A stretch of DNA of 48,216 nt from Fimbriimonadaceae bacterium (lineage in GTDB: Bacteria; Armatimonadota; Fimbriimonadia; Fimbriimonadales; Fimbriimonadaceae). Location of the stretch: positions 1-48,216 of the forward strand of contig JAHBTC010000006.1 of the NCBI GenBank assembly GCA_019638835.1, written 5' to 3'. Position 1 is the stretch's first letter. Every line of letters starts with the position of its first letter. The notes under the pieces were generated by a model. It had not been told where the DNA came from. It saw only the letters and a list, made by a program, of their open reading frames with translations, and made no database searches. Shown piece after piece: positions 31,340 to 39,507 of the stretch. A program made the translations under genes and the position numbers.

Positions 31340-31436
31340 TTGGTTTCTCCCGCAGTCGCACTGGCGATCTGCTGTACGAGAGGAAACGCATTGGAACGTA
31401 GGAAAACAATAAGCGTGTAGGACTCGGCAAAAAAAG

Positions 31437-32201
31437 CTAGTTTGCCGCCCCCCGCTTCATATGCGGATTGCGCCCCGCCAAAACCCAGCGATCGTATGGA
31501 TGACCCGCCGAGTTTTCGAGTTCGTCGTCACCGGCATGCATCTGAACGAGCACCGTTTTTCGAATCTGATCGCTACGGTTGGGCATGCTGCCATGCACCG
31601 TGAGGTAGCTGAAAAAGACAACGTCGCCCGGTCGTGCTTCAAGCGGAACGGCGTCTACGAGAGGAAATCGATCTGCCATGGAAATGTCCGAACCGCTGCT
31701 CTCGTTCAGTCTCCCAAGTCGGTGAGTGCCGGGAACAACCCGTAAGCATCCCATTTCATCGGTCGCTTGGGAAACGTGGATTATCGCCGCCACCATCGTA
31801 TCCCCGCGACTGGGGAAGTAACTCCAATCTTGGTGCATCGGGAACGGTGCCCCATTCTCAGCCGGCTTCTGGAAGAGTTTCGTGTGATGTAGCACGATAT
31901 CCGGCCCCAAAATCGCGGTGGCCGCCGCCAAGAAATGTGGATGAAAGAGTGCCTGCGCCCACTTGGAGGAGTAGTACTGGACATTGTGGGTGTGCAAAAC
32001 CACCGTGTCGCTCACGCTCATCTTGTCCATCGCTTCACCTCTCCATCGGGCATTGACATCTTCCCCACTTGCGGTTAGTTGGCGGACGATAGAGTCAAAC
32101 TCATCCTCTAACACCTTGACTTCTTCCGAAGAAAAAACAGACTTTGCAACCGCGAATCCGTCACGGTTGAATTGCTCGCTAAGGTGTTGGAGATCACTCA
32201 T
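31437..32201 (-). CDS. Phytanoyl-CoA dioxygenase (PhyH) family protein
   Basis: A 254-aa Fe(II)/2-oxoglutarate-dependent oxygenase. The iron triad is visible: His123-x-Asp125 (MHQDWSYFP) and distal His203 (VHGSMPNRS). Arg214 (RKTVL) should bind 2-oxoglutarate. N-terminal FNRDGFAVAKSVFS is typical of PhyH. Substrate unknown; the family hydroxylates small molecules. The ATG overlaps the stop of the upstream gene by 4 bp (ATGA). Confidence 0.93.
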   Translation of the reverse strand: MSDLQHLSEQFNRDGFAVAKSVFSSEEVKVLEDEFDSIVRQLTASGEDVNARWRGEAMDKMSVSDTVVLHTHNVQYYSSKWAQALFHPHFLAAATAILGPDIVLHHTKLFQKPAENGAPFPMHQDWSYFPSRGDTMVAAIIHVSQATDEMGCLRVVPGTHRLGRLNESSGSDISMADRFPLVDAVPLEARPGDVVFFSYLTVHGSMPNRSDQIRKTVLVQMHAGDDELENSAGHPYDRWVLAGRNPHMKRGAAN

Positions 32202-32947
32202 CGTTGGTCTTCCACACTATCGGATTGGACACCCGGCTCTTGAATAACGGCGCTACCATGCATGACTTCTTCATCTCCCATTTCATATCGTGATTGGATC
32301 CGCTGCACGATGCCAGAAATCGTGCTCGCGGTGTTGCGAGACGACCGATTGACAACTGCCCTTGTGGCGGCAAAGAGTGCCCCGACAACGCCTACTCCAA
32401 TCGCAAGTTCTGCCATCGGCGGCAACACAAGCTGTTTGAGAAGAATTGCATTGCTCATGAGCATTGCGGTCCCGCCTAATGTGTGCGTGATGAAAGCAAG
32501 TCCATTCGTACGGGAGTGCGCGGTCACCTTCACGACATGATTGCTCTGGGTTACGGTGATTGTCGTCGTTGCCACCCCTCCTCCGGTAGAATTCCACTCG
32601 AACGTGGAACCACGGGTCGAGATCTCTCCCGTTTCACCAAGAGCCTTTCGTATATCCGCAACAATTTCTTCCCAGTCGGCTTCCGTAATCGTGCCTTGAA
32701 AGGCAACCTCCGAGTGAGCCGCAAGCGGTCCACCCCAGAAGCCCTTTCGCCTGACTTGCGGTTCTCGATCAATTTGGGCGATCGCCTGGGCCACGACGGA
32801 CGCATCAAGCCCGATCTCTCGGGCCGCATCCCTCAGGTTTGATTCGGTGATTGATCCTGCCGAACTCGTTTGAGATGCCCCTGCTTGGATCTCGGTGGCT
32901 CGCCGAATCACTTCGGCAACTTGCTTCTCGGTGAATCGGCGTTCCAT
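32198..32947 (-). CDS. Membrane protein with N-terminal EKQVAEVIRRA helical domain
   Basis: A 249-aa protein. Residues ~1-60 form a helical domain (FTEKQVAEVIRRATEIQ ... LRDAAREIGLDASVVAQAI) that recurs at the N-terminus of many bacterial membrane proteins of unknown role. The middle ~75-150 is beta-rich (EVAFQGTITEADWEEIVADI, then TTTITVTQSNHVVKVTAHS). Two hydrophobic segments (about 158-175 and 186-203) follow. The ATG at 32947 starts at the conserved domain; the frame extends to 32980. It is coupled to the PhyH gene. Confidence 0.75.
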   Translation of the reverse strand: MERRFTEKQVAEVIRRATEIQAGASQTSSAGSITESNLRDAAREIGLDASVVAQAIAQIDREPQVRRKGFWGGPLAAHSEVAFQGTITEADWEEIVADIRKALGETGEISTRGSTFEWNSTGGGVATTTITVTQSNHVVKVTAHSRTNGLAFITHTLGGTAMLMSNAILLKQLVLPPMAELAIGVGVVGALFAATRAVVNRSSRNTASTISGIVQRIQSRYEMGDEEVMHGSAVIQEPGVQSDSVEDQR

Positions 32948-33013
32948 GCAGACCGCGCTACCCGCGAAGGACGAGGGCAACAGATATCATCATGACCTAC
33001 TCGCGCAACCCAC

Positions 33014-33028
33014 CGCTACCGGGTAGCG
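33014..33028. promoter_or_regulatory. 15-nt perfect inverted repeat before ATG 33039
   Basis: CGCTACC-G-GGTAGCG lies 10 bp before the start codon, where it could fold in the mRNA and hinder the ribosome or act as an operator in the divergent gap 32948-33038. Confidence 0.35.
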
Positions 33029-33038
33029 TCTGCGGGAT

Positions 33039-33521
33039 ATGGCGTCGCCATCAAAGAATGACCGGTATCTTGCGGCGGCAATTCACGGACTTGGCATCCC
33101 CTTTCCTTGGGGAGCCGCGATCATCGGATTTTTTGTTGCCGGAGCGATGGGCAATCGGTACGCGAAGTACCATGCCGCCAAAGCATTCTTGGGCGAAGTG
33201 GGTGCATTCTTGCTCACCGCAACGATCGTCATCATCTCGCTCGCAATGAGCATCCCGAAGATGGGTCCGATCCTTCAAGGACAGTGGGATCAAGTGGACT
33301 GGTGGGGCATCGTTATCAAATCCGTCGTCGTCTGGCTCGGATTGGCTGCGTTCGGACTCTGGAACACCATCACCTCGATTCGTATGGCGATGCGATGCCT
33401 ACACGACGAGGACTGGGGCAAGAATAAGGGAACCGACAGATGGGCGCGACGACTCGCGGGTGTCTCCGGTGAAGTCCCCGTTTCTGGTCTCACACCTACG
33501 CAATCGAGGGAAACGGTATGA
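33039..33521 (+). CDS. Small membrane protein (DUF4870-like)
   Basis: A 160-aa protein with about three TM segments: 18-37, 50-72 and 90-110. The motif NRYAKYHAAKAFLGEVGAFL resembles the conserved helix of DUF4870-type proteins, where 'H..QA' follows the first TM. C-terminal ~45 residues are soluble. It is the first gene of a short + strand run, overlapping the MmcQ/YjbR gene by 4 bp. Function unknown. Confidence 0.75.
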   Translation: MASPSKNDRYLAAAIHGLGIPFPWGAAIIGFFVAGAMGNRYAKYHAAKAFLGEVGAFLLTATIVIISLAMSIPKMGPILQGQWDQVDWWGIVIKSVVVWLGLAAFGLWNTITSIRMAMRCLHDEDWGKNKGTDRWARRLAGVSGEVPVSGLTPTQSRETV

Positions 33522-33880
33522 GCGACTTAGAGCGGATTCGTTCAATCTGTCTTGCGCTGCCCGGAGCCTATGAGAAAGTCAGTCATGGCTCTCCAGGGTG
33601 GTTTGTTGAGAAGGGCGGTCAGTTCTGTATATACGCGGACAACCATCACAACGTCGGCTTCGTGGCGGCATGGATTCCAGCGCCGCCTGGGATTCAAGAA
33701 GTCCTCATCGCGGAAGATGTAACTCGGTTCTTCCGTCCCCCCTATGTTGGGCCGAGCGGGTGGATCGGGGTTTATCTCAACGAAAGAACAGATTGGGAAG
33801 AGGTGGAAGCCTTCTTAGAAGAAGCGAATCAGATGAAGCAACCGAAGCGACGTTTGGCACCGAAACGGAACTCATTGTAA
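33518..33880 (+). CDS. MmcQ/YjbR family protein
   Basis: A 120-aa member of the MmcQ/YjbR (CyaY-like fold) family. It starts ERIRSICLALPGAYEKVSHG, contains GWFVEKGGQFCIYAD and the typical C-terminal YVGPSGWIGVYLNERTDWEE. The family is often called DNA-binding on structural grounds; the true role is unclear. Coupled to the upstream membrane gene; the DUF817 gene follows after 24 bp. Confidence 0.9.
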   Translation: MSDLERIRSICLALPGAYEKVSHGSPGWFVEKGGQFCIYADNHHNVGFVAAWIPAPPGIQEVLIAEDVTRFFRPPYVGPSGWIGVYLNERTDWEEVEAFLEEANQMKQPKRRLAPKRNSL

Positions 33881-33904
33881 TCCCTGCGGGTTGCTCTCCT
33901 CAAG

Positions 33905-34732
33905 ATGCGAGAGTTTGGGCTCTTCGTTTGTCGGCAAATGCAGTGCGCTCAGTTCGCCATCTTCATCATCCTCGCGGGCGCAGTCGTTCCCTATCTCCCA
34001 CTCGGGCGGTACGACTCGTTGCTCATTCTTTGCCTCTCCTATCAGCTATGGATGATCGTCAGCAAACAGGAGACAGGAAAGGAACTCGTCGCGCTATGTG
34101 GCTTTCATCTCATCGGGATGGGGCTTGAATTTTATAAGGTTCGTCATGGTTCATGGCAGTATCCTTGGCCATCTCTCCTGAAGTTCGCTGACGTCCCAAT
34201 TTTCAGCGGATTCATGTACGCTGCCGTCGCGAGCTATATGCTTCAAGCGTGGAAGAGGCTTTCTCTCGGTTTTTCGGGTTGGCCACCAAAGTGGACCGTC
34301 ATTCTGATTGGATGCGCGATCTACGCGAACTTCTTCCTCAATCGGATGTTCGCTGATCAGCGTTGGATCATCGGCGCAGTCGCTCTTCTTCTCTTCTGGA
34401 GTACCCGCGTTGAGTTCACGGTCACTCGCCGTTGGAGCATTTCTTTCCCGATTGCCATGTTTCTCATCGGCTCATTCATCTATATTGCGGAAAACCTCTG
34501 CACCTTCCTCGGCATTTACCGCTACCCAGACCAAGCTTCGACGTGGTCGTGGGTCGGGGCCGGAAAACTGAGTTCTTGGATCCTTCTTGCCACGATCAGT
34601 GTGCTTCTTGTTGCGTCCGCAAAGCGGGAAACAGTGACAAAAAAAGTAATCGGCCAAGCCACCCGAAATGAGCGGCTCGGCCCGTGCATCCCCCTTGCCG
34701 AATCGGCTAGCGCATCGGTTTCGAGTAAATGA
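33905..34732 (+). CDS. DUF817 family integral membrane protein
   Basis: A 275-aa polytopic membrane protein with about seven TM helices. The DUF817 signatures are clear: GLEFYKVRHGSWQYPW, VPIFSGFMYAAVASYM, YANFFLNRMFADQRW, and FIYIAENLCTFLGIYRYPDQ. Function is unknown for the family. The C-terminal soluble tail overlaps the 3' end of the convergent gene by 26 bp. Confidence 0.88.
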   Translation: MREFGLFVCRQMQCAQFAIFIILAGAVVPYLPLGRYDSLLILCLSYQLWMIVSKQETGKELVALCGFHLIGMGLEFYKVRHGSWQYPWPSLLKFADVPIFSGFMYAAVASYMLQAWKRLSLGFSGWPPKWTVILIGCAIYANFFLNRMFADQRWIIGAVALLLFWSTRVEFTVTRRWSISFPIAMFLIGSFIYIAENLCTFLGIYRYPDQASTWSWVGAGKLSSWILLATISVLLVASAKRETVTKKVIGQATRNERLGPCIPLAESASASVSSK

Positions 34733-36788
34733 TGAGGGCGATGATGATGTTCCCCTTCACCTTCCCGCTCTCGAATGGGATCGTGCCGGAGGCGCGAAGG
34801 TACGTTCCATCCCCCTCCCCGGGGAGTTCCTTTTCTTCCCGGTAGTCAAGCGTGGGAGTTCGCATTCCGTCCAGCAGATTGATGTTGGTCATGATTCCCA
34901 GTGAGTTCTGGGCTTGCCCCTTCACGGCCGGGGTACGAAGTGCCTTTCGTTCGAACTGGTACAGCACATCAAAGACGAAAGATGGACTGAGTTCAATCTT
35001 CTTTGTCGTCGTATCTGCAGCGAGCACAATACTGCCATTGCCCTCCTCCATGAAGTTTGCGGTCAAGTCAATCTGACCTCCCCCTGTCCATGATTCCACG
35101 ATCTTCATGCGATCTTGTTCGCAGTCCGAGGTATCAAGGTCCGAGACGTTCCTGTCATTGAAGTGCCACAACAATTGACCCGAGCCAACGGCATTGTAGA
35201 TCCGTGTCTTCGCGGCTTCCTCCATTTCTCGGCGAGCGGCTTCCATCTGGCTTCGGATGAGTTCCCGCTGGGCTGGCGGAAGGGCCGCCAGCATCGCTGC
35301 ATCGAATTCGGGAAGAGCGATCGCGCCCGTTCCTGACAATTCTAGGCCCGTGATATCAATCTTTCGGTCGATGGATTGTCTTACGAAACCGGTGTTCGTG
35401 AAGTACGAGTAATCACCCTTCACCGTCATAGACATGGTCAGGAACTGATCTGCCGCTTGCCAATCCTTGACATCAAGCGGGAGCGGAGTCCGCCCCTTCC
35501 ACTTCATTCGGTAGAGGGTTTCCATGACCGGCGTGATAAGCCCGACGCCACCGCTTTCAATCCCGATCGCTCCGAGAACGGCGTCCACGAGATCCTGTTG
35601 CATCTCGGTCGCCTTCACCTGCGGGGTCACGTAGATCATGACCTTCTTCATGATCGGCTTTGCCTTGTTCGCATCCAGTGCTTTGGCCCTTGGTCGTCCC
35701 TCAACATCTACTCGCGCGACGCCCTGCGCATCGGTCTTCACCTTCGTGAGATCAACACCGGCGCCACGCGGCAATTGAATCAGGTTCTGGGTGATGTTCC
35801 GTTTGTTTTCGCGGATATCCCAATCTGTTTCGATCCCGGCAAGCGGTCCGGAGTGAGGCATATCAAGGTCAATTCCGGTGGACAACAATAGGAGCCGATT
35901 CTCTTTCAGCCAGTCCGTTGCCTTCGTGCCATCAATGAAGAATTTCATGGCAAGCCGTCGTCGCTCACCCGGCTGAGTGTCAAGCCGTCGGGGCAATGGC
36001 CCGCCGGGAGCCTCTATTGATCCTTCACCCTTCAAGAAAGAGTAGGTCGCGACAAATTTGCAGATGGAGGCAACGGCGTTCGTGTAAGGATCTTGAATGC
36101 CGGCTAGCTTCTCGAGTCCCGTGAGGAAAGTCCCCACCGTCGCATCTTCCGCCCATCCTGGCATCAGCGTGCCTTGCTTCGCCTTTGAGTTTGAGGAGGA
36201 TTGCCCTGTCGCTCCGGCTCCCTTCTTTGCGGCGACCCGGATCTCTTCGCCGACACCACGCATGATCAGGAGTGCCTGAATAGCATCTAACTCCGTGTCC
36301 GCCGTAAACAGCAACGAGTTTTCGTGCACCTTGCCGTGCAACTCCCGAATGAAGGTGAGGAATGGCTCGGTTTTTGTGCTGTAAGGGCGCTCGTTATTCA
36401 GTGCCGCCAGTAGAGGCGCCTGAATCGATGTGTTCGGTAGAAGGTGGTCAATCGCATCTGTCAGGTCACCAAGACGCACAGAGTGACCATTGACGAACAT
36501 ATCAGAATAGGCTCGGACCTCATAGTCAGTCACGGCCAATCCGATTGTTTGGCTGACGGGCGGCTTGATGACATGTCGGTCTTCGCCCCAGATCGCGATT
36601 CCACAGAGCCCCACGGCTTCTGTGAGCAAGGGAACGGCTTCTGATCCTTGTCCGGCATCATAGAGTTTGTCAGCAATTTGGGCCAGACGATTGACGGCTC
36701 CCCCTTCATCGGTGGGAGCTTGGGCGAGAGAAGGCAGCGCCGCGACAAGTGACGCGGCCACGAGAAGTAAGGAGCGATGAAGATTCAT
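34707..36788 (-). CDS. Large secreted protein of unknown function
   Basis: A 693-aa protein with a signal peptide (MNLHRSLLLVAASLVAALPSLAQ). I recognise no named domain. Residues ~30-60 look like a helical pair (AVNRLAQIADKLYDAGQG), ~185-205 is a Gly/Ser linker, ~530-570 is a strongly charged helix (AALPPAQRELIRSQMEAARR followed by EMEEAAK), and the C-terminal part is beta-rich, ending FESGKVKGNIIIALIIYS. It overlaps the DUF817 gene at its 3' end. It is the third gene on the minus strand after the DinB and aminotransferase genes (48-bp gap). Confidence 0.8.
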   Translation of the reverse strand: MNLHRSLLLVAASLVAALPSLAQAPTDEGGAVNRLAQIADKLYDAGQGSEAVPLLTEAVGLCGIAIWGEDRHVIKPPVSQTIGLAVTDYEVRAYSDMFVNGHSVRLGDLTDAIDHLLPNTSIQAPLLAALNNERPYSTKTEPFLTFIRELHGKVHENSLLFTADTELDAIQALLIMRGVGEEIRVAAKKGAGATGQSSSNSKAKQGTLMPGWAEDATVGTFLTGLEKLAGIQDPYTNAVASICKFVATYSFLKGEGSIEAPGGPLPRRLDTQPGERRRLAMKFFIDGTKATDWLKENRLLLLSTGIDLDMPHSGPLAGIETDWDIRENKRNITQNLIQLPRGAGVDLTKVKTDAQGVARVDVEGRPRAKALDANKAKPIMKKVMIYVTPQVKATEMQQDLVDAVLGAIGIESGGVGLITPVMETLYRMKWKGRTPLPLDVKDWQAADQFLTMSMTVKGDYSYFTNTGFVRQSIDRKIDITGLELSGTGAIALPEFDAAMLAALPPAQRELIRSQMEAARREMEEAAKTRIYNAVGSGQLLWHFNDRNVSDLDTSDCEQDRMKIVESWTGGGQIDLTANFMEEGNGSIVLAADTTTKKIELSPSFVFDVLYQFERKALRTPAVKGQAQNSLGIMTNINLLDGMRTPTLDYREEKELPGEGDGTYLRASGTIPFESGKVKGNIIIALIIYSKPMR

Positions 36789-36836
36789 GGGGCTTCCAAC
36801 CAGATACCCGTGATTATGCGAGGATTGAGAAGCTAG

Positions 36837-38093
36837 TTAGCGCAAAATTGACTTAGAAACTGCAAAAACTGAATCTACAAAGATATCCATTTCTTTCAAT
36901 GTCATAAAAATATGGGGCGAAACGCGAATCCCGTCTATTCCCGCATGAACACTGGTTGTTACATGAATGCGATGCTCCCGCAAGAGGACCGAAGCAAAGT
37001 CCCCCCCCGACAACCCTTGCAAGCCAATCGTCATCATTCCGTCATGCCTTGAGCGGTCAAGCGAACTATAGAATCGAATACCCTCCATTTCGCGCAACCG
37101 ATCTTGGATATGTGTTCGGAGGTGAAGCAAGCGATCTGACTTCCGTTTCATCCCGATCCAATCGTGGAAGTCAAACGCTGCTTCGTACGCCAAGAATGTC
37201 GCGAAGGGGAATGTCCCGAACTGTTCAAACTTAGCGATCTGCTCTCGGAACGCCGGGTCGGGCGGCGCAAGCGGCCACAGATCTTTGATCTGATCTTTGC
37301 GAACGAGAAAAACACCAGACCCCACTGGCGCCATCACCCATTTATGAAGGCAGGCCGTCATGAAGTCGGCGTTAGAAGCTTTGAAATCGAATGGACGGAG
37401 CCCGACGGATTGGGCTGTATCAATGAGGACAGGAATTCCCCGATGGTGGCAATGCGAGATAACTTCCTCGAAGGGGATCACGTGGCCCGTGAGGTAGGTC
37501 ACCGAGCAAAGCACAGCTAATCCGACATCTGCGGTCAATGCTCTGAGCCACTTCTCCACATACTCGTGATCGGTGATTCCCCCCGGGGGTACTTCGATGG
37601 TTTCGAGTACCACACCGTCTCGGTCGCGGCGTTGCTCCATCGCGTTCCAAGCCCGAGAATAGTCGTGGTCGGTGCTTACTATCTTTTGACCGGCCTTGAG
37701 GGGAACGCCGAGAATGGCCGTGTGCAATCCGTATGTCGCGTTCGGCGTCAAAGCGACGCATTCAGCGTCGGCGCCCAAAAAAGTTGCGACTCTGGCCTTG
37801 ATTCTCGCAAGTTCCGTCCTCTGTTCTCGATACACGTAAAGGCTAGGGGCGCGGGCCGCCCTTCGCTCCTCTGCAATTTGGGCGTCTAATACGCGATTCG
37901 GAGTTGCGCTCAGCCCGACATGATTCAGAGACAAAACCTCATCAGGAATCGTGAAGGCTCGGCGTACTTCTTCCCAGAACTCTTCGTTAGTAGGCTCACC
38001 AACTTGGGGTGACAGACGTTCCAGATGGCTCCAAGTACGGTCGCCGAAGAAAGCAAAACCTACTCCCGCCGCTATCAGTTCTCGCCTCGTCAT
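36837..38093 (-). CDS. Tat-exported class V aminotransferase-like PLP enzyme
   Basis: A 418-aa PLP enzyme of the aminotransferase class V (isopenicillin-N-epimerase/cysteine-desulfurase-like) group. Lys251 in CLHKWVMAP is the Schiff-base lysine, Asp225 in VLIDTAQSVG contacts the pyridine nitrogen, and LTPNATYGLHTAI binds phosphate. The N-terminus MTRRELIAAGVGFAFFG is a Tat signal, so the folded holoenzyme is exported. This is a known feature of some bacterial relatives. Substrate unknown. It starts 15 bp after the DinB gene stop. Confidence 0.9.
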   Translation of the reverse strand: MTRRELIAAGVGFAFFGDRTWSHLERLSPQVGEPTNEEFWEEVRRAFTIPDEVLSLNHVGLSATPNRVLDAQIAEERRAARAPSLYVYREQRTELARIKARVATFLGADAECVALTPNATYGLHTAILGVPLKAGQKIVSTDHDYSRAWNAMEQRRDRDGVVLETIEVPPGGITDHEYVEKWLRALTADVGLAVLCSVTYLTGHVIPFEEVISHCHHRGIPVLIDTAQSVGLRPFDFKASNADFMTACLHKWVMAPVGSGVFLVRKDQIKDLWPLAPPDPAFREQIAKFEQFGTFPFATFLAYEAAFDFHDWIGMKRKSDRLLHLRTHIQDRLREMEGIRFYSSLDRSRHDGMMTIGLQGLSGGDFASVLLREHRIHVTTSVHAGIDGIRVSPHIFMTLKEMDIFVDSVFAVSKSILR

Positions 38094-38108
38094 ACTTGCC
38101 GCCTGTGC

Positions 38109-39023
38109 TTAGCCCGGAATCCGCGCTGGGTCCGCAAAGAAGATAAAGTCCGTATCGGGGAAGTCTTCCCATCCCTCTCGCTCAGCGAGCCCACGAATGT
38201 GGCCACGATGGTAGTGTCCATGATTCGAGATGTGCGTCATCACGCCCTCGCAGGTCCGCTCGAAAATCTCACCTTCCCAGTTGCCCCGCTCCATGACTCT
38301 GTCCGGCCCAGCACTCGCGAGTGTTTTCGCCCACCAATCGTAAGTCGCTTGGAGAGCTTCCAACGTAGTTCCCGTTGGAGGTGGTTCGAGCCCCCATTGC
38401 GCCGCCGCGACTTCACCCCATCTTCCTGGACAACCACAGGAGTGCTCCAGAATCTGTTCGGCTCTACCAATGAATCGTGAACTTAAATCGTCGCGTATTC
38501 GCCAAGCATTCGCCAAAGCCATCCATCCCCAAAGGTCATGGTGACAGCGAGCATTCAAGAATTGATCTTCCGGCGATGCAACTTCTCCCGTTTGCTCGCG
38601 GACCCAAATCGAGTAATCCGTATCCTTGAACTCTTCGAAGTCGTCGGCGTCGCAGAGGCCGCGCATCTGCCCCCGGTGGTAAGTTCCATGCAGAACAAGG
38701 TGCGCAAGTAACTCCTTGAGGGTGGTCGTTCGTGTGATGCCGTCTCTCTTGCGCACCCACTCAAACTTTGCATCCAAGTCTTCCGACTGTGAGACATCCT
38801 TCCAATAACCGAGAATCCTGCGGTAATCGCCCATCGGCGAGGACTCATGTTTGCCCTGACTTCCTTCCCATCGTGCCCTCCACATTTCGGGCACATCTTG
38901 AATATGACGGAGGATCTGATTTGCTCGGTCTGGGTCGGGAAGTTCAGGAAGGACCTGTTCCCAAGCTTCCGTCGCCCAAAGATCATAGTCAAACCCTCCG
39001 GCCAGATGGCGTCGCAGATTCAC
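38109..39023 (-). CDS. Tandem DinB/YfiT-like metalloprotein
   Basis: A 304-aa fusion of two DinB four-helix-bundle domains. The metal-binding ends are parallel: HLVLHGTYHRGQMRGL (His112/His116), followed by DTDYSIW, and HISNHGHYHRGHIRGL (His268/His272), followed by DTDFIFF. Single DinB proteins have ~150-170 residues, so this is a duplication. DinB family members are metal-dependent, mycothiol/bacillithiol-transferase-like or of unknown function. Not related to the DNA polymerase of the same old name. Confidence 0.88.
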   Translation of the reverse strand: MNLRRHLAGGFDYDLWATEAWEQVLPELPDPDRANQILRHIQDVPEMWRARWEGSQGKHESSPMGDYRRILGYWKDVSQSEDLDAKFEWVRKRDGITRTTTLKELLAHLVLHGTYHRGQMRGLCDADDFEEFKDTDYSIWVREQTGEVASPEDQFLNARCHHDLWGWMALANAWRIRDDLSSRFIGRAEQILEHSCGCPGRWGEVAAAQWGLEPPPTGTTLEALQATYDWWAKTLASAGPDRVMERGNWEGEIFERTCEGVMTHISNHGHYHRGHIRGLAEREGWEDFPDTDFIFFADPARIPG

Positions 39024-39061
39024 AGTGCAAGGTTACTGTCTTGTCAGGTAGGTTTGAGCAA

Positions 39062-39484
39062 ATGGCAGACCTGAAAACGAAACCGACTAATGTTTCGCCC
39101 GATGGATTCTTGGCCGACGTACCAAATCCGAAACGGAGAGAGGATGGCAAGAAAATCATGAACCTCCTCCGAGAAGTGACCGGTGAGGAGCCCGTCATGT
39201 GGGGCCCAAGCATCATCGGATTTGGTTCATACAAGTATCGCTACGATTCCGGTCGAGAAGGTGTCATGTGCCGCATCGGGTTTTCGCCGCGCAAGGCCGA
39301 AACCGTCTTGTACGTTGGTGGGCTTGGCGATGATCGTGAAGCCCTTATCAACGCAATTGGCGATGTGAAACAAAGCGTTGCTTGCATCTATGTCAAGCGC
39401 GTCGACGACCTTGATATGGATGCCCTCCGCGAACTGTTCCGCCGGGGATGGACCGGACGGATTGAAAGCGAAGTCACCGACTAA
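39062..39484 (+). CDS. DUF1801 (YdhG-like) protein
   Basis: A 140-aa DUF1801 protein: RREDGKKIMNLLREVTGEEPVMWGP (split), IIGFGSYKYRYDSGREG, IGFSPRKAETVLYV, and the ending VDDLDMDALRELFRRGW are the family hallmarks. The fold is a CyaY-like alpha/beta sandwich; function unknown. The ATG at 39062 starts the conserved part; the long upstream extension to 38768 is antisense to the DinB gene. Followed 23 bp later by nadB. Confidence 0.92.
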   Translation: MADLKTKPTNVSPDGFLADVPNPKRREDGKKIMNLLREVTGEEPVMWGPSIIGFGSYKYRYDSGREGVMCRIGFSPRKAETVLYVGGLGDDREALINAIGDVKQSVACIYVKRVDDLDMDALRELFRRGWTGRIESEVTD

Positions 39485-39507
39485 GCAAACGGCTAAACTC
39501 ACGGTTC

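Noticed and set aside
38768-39061. 98-codon N-terminal extension of the DUF1801 frame
   Set aside because: It is antisense to the DinB gene and lacks any domain similarity; the ATG at 39062 fits the family start.
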